NCBI GenBank assembly: GCA_002327405.1
Contig: DCVO01000013.1
Location: forward strand, 1 to 17,171
DNA: 17,171 nucleotides
Reading direction: 5' to 3'
Origin: Thiobacillus sp. UBA2186
GTDB lineage: Bacteria; Pseudomonadota; Gammaproteobacteria; Burkholderiales; Thiobacillaceae
Notes under the pieces: model-generated
Seen by the model: only the letters and a program-made list of their open reading frames with translations
Databases searched by the model: none
Told to the model about the DNA's origin: nothing
Made by a program: the position numbers and the translations under genes
Shown: positions 13,343 to 17,171 of the stretch, one piece after another
How the letters are laid out: every line of letters starts with the position of its first letter
How positions within the stretch are numbered: the stretch's first letter is position 1

Positions 13343-14878
13343 ATGTCCCATCAGCCTGTTCTACTGGTGATCTTCGACGGTTTCGGGCTCAACCCCAGCC
13401 GTGCCTTCAACGGCTGGGCGCGTGCACGCACGCCACATCTCGATCACTACTTCGCCAGCAATCCCCATACGGCACTTCAGGCCTCAGGCCTCGCCGCAGG
13501 GCTGCCGGACGGACAGTTCGGCAATTCGGAGGTCGGCCATCTCACCCTTGGCTCGGGCCGGGTGCTCAAGCAGGAGTTGCTGAGGATTTCCGACAGCCTT
13601 GCCAGCGGCGCCTTTGCCCGGCTGGAGCCTTGGCAAGCGCTGCTTCGGGGCACGAAACGCCTGCATCTGATCGGCCTGGTCTCGGACGGCGGGGTGCATT
13701 CCCACATCGACCACCTGCTGGGTCTGCTGACGCTGGTAGTGCAGGCGGGAGTCGAGCCGGTGATCCACATGGTGACCGACGGGCGCGATACAGCGCCACG
13801 CTGCGCCGACCGGTTCGCCGGGCGACTGGAGGCGCGGTTGCAGGAATTGGGACACGGCCGCATTGCCGGCGTCAGCGGCCGCTATTACGCCATGGATCGC
13901 GCAGGTTTCTGGCCGCGTACAGAGTCAGCCTGGCGCGCCCTGGTACGCGGCCAGGGCGAGGCGGCAGAATCGGCGGCGCAGGCCATCCATCTGGCCTGGC
14001 AGCGCGGCGAGGGCGACGAGTTCATCCGCCCCACCGTGATCGGCGACCCGGAGCAAAGCCGCATCGCGCCGGACGAGCCGGTGTTCTGCTTCAATTTCCG
14101 CTCCGACCGCATGCGCCAACTGGTTGCCGCCCTGGGCATGGAGGATTTCACCGGCTTCGAGCGCGATGCGGAGAGTACGCGCCGCGTGGTGACGATGACC
14201 CGTTACGACGCGGCGTTTCCCTTCCCCGTATTGTTCGACGCCAAGGCGCCGGACAAGGTACTGGCGCAAGTGCTGTCCGACGCCGGCCTGCGGCAGTTCC
14301 ATTGCGCGGAAACCGAGAAATACGCCCACGTGACCTACTTTTTCAACGGCGGCAGGGAGCAGCCTTTTCCGGGCGAGGCGCGCGAGATCGTTCCATCGCC
14401 CCAGGTGGCCACCTACGATCTGCAGCCCGAAATGAGCGCCGCGGCAGTGGCGGACCGCATCATCGCCGCCATCGAGGACGGGACATACGACTTCATCCTG
14501 GTCAACTTCGCCAATGGCGACATGGTCGGCCACACTGCCGTGATCCCGGCCATCATCGAAGCGGTCGAGACGCTCGACCTGCAATTCCATCGGGTGGCGC
14601 AGGCGGCGCTGGCGCGCGGATATCGCATCCTGCTCACGGCCGACCACGGCAACTGCGACGAAATGGTGGACCCCGTCAGCGGCGAGCCCCACACCCAGCA
14701 CACGGCCTATCCGGTACCGTTCCTGATCCTCGGCATGCGCGAGGCGCAGCTCGGCACCGGGCGCGGGCTGGCCGATGTCGCGCCGACCGTGCTCGACCTG
14801 CTTGGCATCGAGCCGCCCCCCGAAATGACCGGCCGGAGTATTCTGTTGAAGGCCGGCTCCGGAATGAACAGGGGTTGA
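13343..14878 (+). CDS. gpmI: 2,3-bisphosphoglycerate-independent phosphoglycerate mutase
   Basis: This glycolytic/gluconeogenic enzyme interconverts 3- and 2-phosphoglycerate with two Mn2+ ions and a phosphoserine intermediate. It is 511 residues long, the family norm. Seen: LLVIFDGFG with metal ligand Asp12, GNSEVGH with catalytic Ser62, VSDGGVHSHIDHL, VTDGRDTAP, VSGRYYAMDR, CFNFRSDRMRQL, KYAHVTYFFNGG, NFANGDMVGH (Asp393, His397) and TADHGNCDEM (Asp434, His435). The ATG at 13343 follows AAAGGA closely and sits 7 bases after the methyltransferase stop. A longer frame opening at 13238 overlaps the methyltransferase and is not used. Odd: NPSRAFNGWARARTPHLD departs from the more usual NAIALA...TP context, so it is somewhat divergent. 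Confidence 0.95.
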   Translation: MSHQPVLLVIFDGFGLNPSRAFNGWARARTPHLDHYFASNPHTALQASGLAAGLPDGQFGNSEVGHLTLGSGRVLKQELLRISDSLASGAFARLEPWQALLRGTKRLHLIGLVSDGGVHSHIDHLLGLLTLVVQAGVEPVIHMVTDGRDTAPRCADRFAGRLEARLQELGHGRIAGVSGRYYAMDRAGFWPRTESAWRALVRGQGEAAESAAQAIHLAWQRGEGDEFIRPTVIGDPEQSRIAPDEPVFCFNFRSDRMRQLVAALGMEDFTGFERDAESTRRVVTMTRYDAAFPFPVLFDAKAPDKVLAQVLSDAGLRQFHCAETEKYAHVTYFFNGGREQPFPGEAREIVPSPQVATYDLQPEMSAAAVADRIIAAIEDGTYDFILVNFANGDMVGHTAVIPAIIEAVETLDLQFHRVAQAALARGYRILLTADHGNCDEMVDPVSGEPHTQHTAYPVPFLILGMREAQLGTGRGLADVAPTVLDLLGIEPPPEMTGRSILLKAGSGMNRG

Positions 14879-14911
14879 TCCGCCACCGGCAACAGGAAAC
14901 GAGGATAGCTT

Positions 14912-15646
14912 TTGGAAAACACCTTTTGGACCGCTCTGGCCACCAGCGCGCTGGCCGCCCTGGTGACCTCGCTCGGCATCTACACCATCCGCCGTTTCGC
15001 CGACTGGGGGCATCGCAACACCGCCTATTTCATGTGCTTCGCCGCAGGCGTGCTGATCTCGGCCTCCTTCCTGCACATCATCCCCAAGTCCTTCTCGATG
15101 AACCCGCAGGCGCCGATCTGGCTGCTGGTCGGCTTCCTCGGGCTGCACCTGTTCAACCGCTTCATCACCGCCTTCGTTTGCGAGAAGGATCCGGACAAAA
15201 AGGAATACGCCATGGGCATCACCCCCATGCTCGGCATCGGCTTTCATTCCTTCATCGACGGCTTCATCTATTCCATCGCCTTCAGCGTCAGCATCCTCAC
15301 CGGCTATCTCGCCACCCTGGGCATGGTGCTGCACGAATTCCCGGAGGGCATCATCACCTACCTGCTGCTGGTGCGCGGCGGCTTCGGCGAGCGCAAGGCG
15401 ATGGTCCTGGCCTTTCTCGCGGCGGCGGCGACCACACCCCTGGGCATGCTGGTTTCCTATCCGCTCATCAGCTCAATAGACAAGCAGGCGCTGGGCGCAC
15501 TGCTTTCGCTTTCGGCAGGCGCGCTGGTCTACGTGGGCGCCACACACCTATTGCCGCGGGCGGAACAGGAGAAACGCAAATTCAGCCTGGTGGCACTCGC
15601 CGGCGGCGTGCTGGTCGCCGTCATCATCGTCGCCTCCAAGGCCTGA
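14912..15646 (+). CDS. ZIP-family divalent metal transporter (first of two)
   Basis: This is a 244-residue inner-membrane protein with about eight hydrophobic segments, the ZIP layout. The metal path is visible as GFHSFIDGFIY in helix IV (His112, Asp116) and LHEFPEGIITY in helix V (His141, Glu142, Glu145). A short, polar loop CEKDPDKKEYAMG (90-102) takes the place of the His-rich loop. ZIP proteins bring Zn2+, Fe2+ or Mn2+ into the cytoplasm; the metal here is unknown. The start is TTG at 14912, chosen because GAGGA (14901-14905) lies 6 bases upstream and the frame MENTFWTALATSALAALV fits. It lies 33 bases after gpmI and 24 before the next ZIP gene. Confidence 0.87.
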   Translation: MENTFWTALATSALAALVTSLGIYTIRRFADWGHRNTAYFMCFAAGVLISASFLHIIPKSFSMNPQAPIWLLVGFLGLHLFNRFITAFVCEKDPDKKEYAMGITPMLGIGFHSFIDGFIYSIAFSVSILTGYLATLGMVLHEFPEGIITYLLLVRGGFGERKAMVLAFLAAAATTPLGMLVSYPLISSIDKQALGALLSLSAGALVYVGATHLLPRAEQEKRKFSLVALAGGVLVAVIIVASKA

Positions 15647-15660
15647 GGCGCATAGCGCCT
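15646..15660 (+). other. Short hairpin between the two ZIP genes
   Basis: AGGCGC-ATA-GCGCCT forms a perfect 6-bp stem with a 3-nt loop, starting at the last base of the first ZIP stop codon. It has no T run and lies 10 bases before the next ATG, which has no clear ribosome-binding site. It could tune mRNA stability or translation of the second gene. Confidence 0.4.
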
Positions 15661-15670
15661 GCCATAAACG

Positions 15671-16417
15671 ATGAGCACGACCCACGTAGCCGTTCTGCTG
15701 CTGTCCCTGCTGTCGCTGTTCACGACCTGGCTCGGCGTGATGCTGGCCGTCTGGCTGCGCGAGAACGCCCGCGCCATCGCCGCCGGCATCGGCTTCTCCA
15801 CCGGCATCATGCTGCTGATCTCCCTGCTGGAACTGGTTCCCGAGTCGATAACCATCATGGGCGCGCCGCTCACCCTCATGAGCTTCGCCCTCGGCGCCGG
15901 CCTGGTCTGGACGGCCCACCTCGTCGTGCCGCATACCCATCTGGTGGAGGAAAAGGGCATGGCCGAACGGATGCTGGTCAAGACGGCCTATCTGGTGGCC
16001 CTCGGCCTGATCCTGCACGACGTGCCGGAAGGCTTTGCGATGGCCAATGCCTACATCGCTTCGCCCGAGCTCGGCGTGCTGGTCGCCATCGCCATCGCGC
16101 TGCACAACGTGCCGGAAGAGTTCGCCATGGCGGTGCCGGCCGTGGTGATCCGCAGCCGACGCTTTCTCTATGGCGCCGCGCTGCTCTCCGCGCTGGCGGA
16201 GCCCCTGGGGGCCGTCATCGGGCTGGTGGCGGTGGGAATCGCACCGGGCCTCAACGCCCACTTCATGGCCTTCGCCGCCGGCGCGATGAGCTTCGTGTCC
16301 CTGCACGAACTCGTACCCATGGCGCGTCGCTATCGCAACATGCGCCTGTTCGCGGCGGGAATGCTCCTGAGTGCCCTGGTATACGGGCTGCTTACCCTCG
16401 TAACTGAACTCGGTTAA
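15671..16417 (+). CDS. ZIP-family divalent metal transporter (second of two, ZupT-like)
   Basis: This is a 248-residue polytopic membrane protein. The ZIP signature pair is ILHDVPEGFAMANAYI (His116, Glu120) and ALHNVPEEFAMAVPAVVI (His145, Asn146, Glu149, Glu150), close to ZupT-type HN.PEG motifs. The Gly of the second motif is replaced by Glu. A cytoplasmic loop has PHTHLVEEKGMAER (87-100) with two histidines that may bind metal. The last segments, SFVSLHELVPMARRY and LFAAGMLLSALVYGLL, match the C-terminal helices of the family. It differs strongly from the preceding ZIP protein, so this is not a recent duplication. The HAD gene follows directly. Confidence 0.88.
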   Translation: MSTTHVAVLLLSLLSLFTTWLGVMLAVWLRENARAIAAGIGFSTGIMLLISLLELVPESITIMGAPLTLMSFALGAGLVWTAHLVVPHTHLVEEKGMAERMLVKTAYLVALGLILHDVPEGFAMANAYIASPELGVLVAIAIALHNVPEEFAMAVPAVVIRSRRFLYGAALLSALAEPLGAVIGLVAVGIAPGLNAHFMAFAAGAMSFVSLHELVPMARRYRNMRLFAAGMLLSALVYGLLTLVTELG

Positions 16418-16441
16418 ATGCCGAGTACAAGGTTTGAAAAG

Positions 16442-17059
16442 ATGAAAAATTCCACGCGGGCGATCCGCGCCGTGCTGTTCGACTTTGGCGGCGTGCTCGC
16501 CGAGGAAGGCTTCCGTGCCGGACTGCATGCCATCGCCCGCCTCAACGGTCTTGACCCCGAGGCCCTGCACCGCCATGGAATCGATACGGTCTATGCCAGC
16601 GGCTATGTGACCGGCAAGGCGAGGGAAGCCGATTTCTGGCGCCTGATGCGCAACCGCTTCCATTTTGGCGAAGACGATGCCGCCCTGACCGAAATCATTC
16701 TCGCCCGCTTCACGCTGCGCCCGGAGATGATCGAACTGGTGCGCGACCTGCGCAGCCGCGGCCTGGCCTGCGCCATTCTGAGCGACCAGACCGACTGGCT
16801 CGACCGCCTCGATCGGCGCGACGATTTTTACCGGGAATTCGACCGCGTGTATTGCAGCTACCGGCTGGGCAAGAGCAAGCGCGACGCGAATATTTTTTCC
16901 GAGGTCGTGGCCGATCTCGGCGTGATGCCTGACGAGGCCCTGTTTCTGGATGACGATCCCGGCAACGTCGAACGCGCACTCAGCCGCGGGCTCAAGGCGC
17001 TCTGCTGCGATTCGGCGGCAGGATGCCGCGCGGGATTGCAGGCCATGCTGGCTGGCTAG
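16442..17059 (+). CDS. HAD-superfamily hydrolase (subfamily IA, phosphatase-like)
   Basis: This is a 205-residue cytoplasmic Rossmann-fold hydrolase. Motif I is VLFDFGGVLAEEG with the nucleophile Asp14; the second Asp of DxD is Gly, as in the DFGGV subgroup. Motif II is ILSDQTDWL (Ser114), motif III has Lys144 in RLGKSKRDANIF, and motif IV is LFLDDDPGNV (Asp170, Asp171). A helical cap lies at about 22-90. The substrate is unknown; relatives act on small phosphorylated metabolites or halo-acids. The ATG at 16442 is preferred because AAGG (16429-16432) precedes it. An in-frame ATG at 16418, touching the previous stop (TAAATG), would add eight residues and is the alternative. Its TAG stop (17057-17059) is the first triplet of a MITE copy. 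Confidence 0.87.
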   Translation: MKNSTRAIRAVLFDFGGVLAEEGFRAGLHAIARLNGLDPEALHRHGIDTVYASGYVTGKAREADFWRLMRNRFHFGEDDAALTEIILARFTLRPEMIELVRDLRSRGLACAILSDQTDWLDRLDRRDDFYREFDRVYCSYRLGKSKRDANIFSEVVADLGVMPDEALFLDDDPGNVERALSRGLKALCCDSAAGCRAGLQAMLAG

Positions 17060-17171
17060 CAGCCTGTCGGACTTGAGCGATCGTAGCGAGCCGGGTGGGA
17101 GAGCGAGGACAGTTTTGCACGATTTCGAGGCGCATAGCGGGCCTATGCAACGAGAAATCGGGGAAAACGAG
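17057..17171. mobile_element. MITE-like element, copy 2 (truncated by window end)
   Basis: The first 115 bases match the left part of copy 1 (10534-10648) in the same orientation with one substitution (T at 10595 in copy 1, G here). It starts with the same terminal repeat TAGCAGCCTGTCGGACTTGA and keeps the internal hairpin arms. The base before it is C, so it again begins at a CTAG (17056-17059). The right end, its flank and the number of internal 30-bp units lie outside the window. Confidence 0.85.

Noticed and set aside
13630..16407. A very long open frame on the plus strand across gpmI and both ZIP genes
   Set aside because: It is Arg/Gly/His-rich, matches no protein family and is out of frame with well-supported genes. 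Long open off-frames are expected in GC-rich DNA.

Overview
The window looks like chromosomal DNA from a GC-rich betaproteobacterium. The clues are a GltD end like those of Pseudomonas and betaproteobacteria, the adjacent hemE and priA genes, a zinc-type L31 protein, and small DksA-like and PAS proteins of a betaproteobacterial style. I lean towards a Nitrosomonadales-like lineage (Sulfuricella/Thiobacillus/Gallionella type). That is an inference from gene content, not a measured placement. No tRNA, rRNA, CRISPR array, phage gene or intact transposase was seen.

Layout. 1-441 is the 3' end of gltD, which shares a bidirectional terminator with a decayed FadL-type outer-membrane porin gene on the minus strand (511-1605). 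That gene has three single-base deletions and no signal peptide. Two small exported proteins follow on the plus strand: a helical periplasmic protein and a glycine-zipper protein. Then comes hemE (uroporphyrinogen decarboxylase). A 309-bp AT-rich gap between hemE and priA carries a cluster of DnaA-box-like sequences. priA converges on a minus-strand run that reads rpmE, then an M48 metalloprotease, a GT-C membrane glycosyltransferase and mobA. The last three are tightly packed. A strong hairpin terminator separates rpmE from the protease.

Upstream of rpmE on the minus strand are a DksA/TraR-type zinc-finger protein and a ribosome-hibernation (HPF/RaiA) protein with a C-terminal cold-shock-like domain. 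A 227-bp miniature inverted-repeat element lies between hpf and rpmE. A stand-alone PAS protein is divergent from the dksA-like gene. It is followed by about 350 bp that hold only a hairpin and a probable gene remnant. The last block is a plus-strand operon: SAM methyltransferase, gpmI (cofactor-independent phosphoglycerate mutase), two dissimilar ZIP-family metal transporters in tandem, and a HAD-family hydrolase. A second copy of the miniature element begins exactly at the stop codon of the HAD gene and runs off the window.

The least ordinary signals are (i) the miniature element, which has perfect terminal inverted repeats and in both copies provides the TAG stop codon of the adjacent gene at a CTAG site; (ii) the DnaA-box cluster beside an AT-rich stretch in front of priA; and (iii) the HPF plus cold-shock fusion beside a DksA-like regulator. 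No complete, clearly undescribed multi-gene system is evident. Most genes are housekeeping or common accessory genes.
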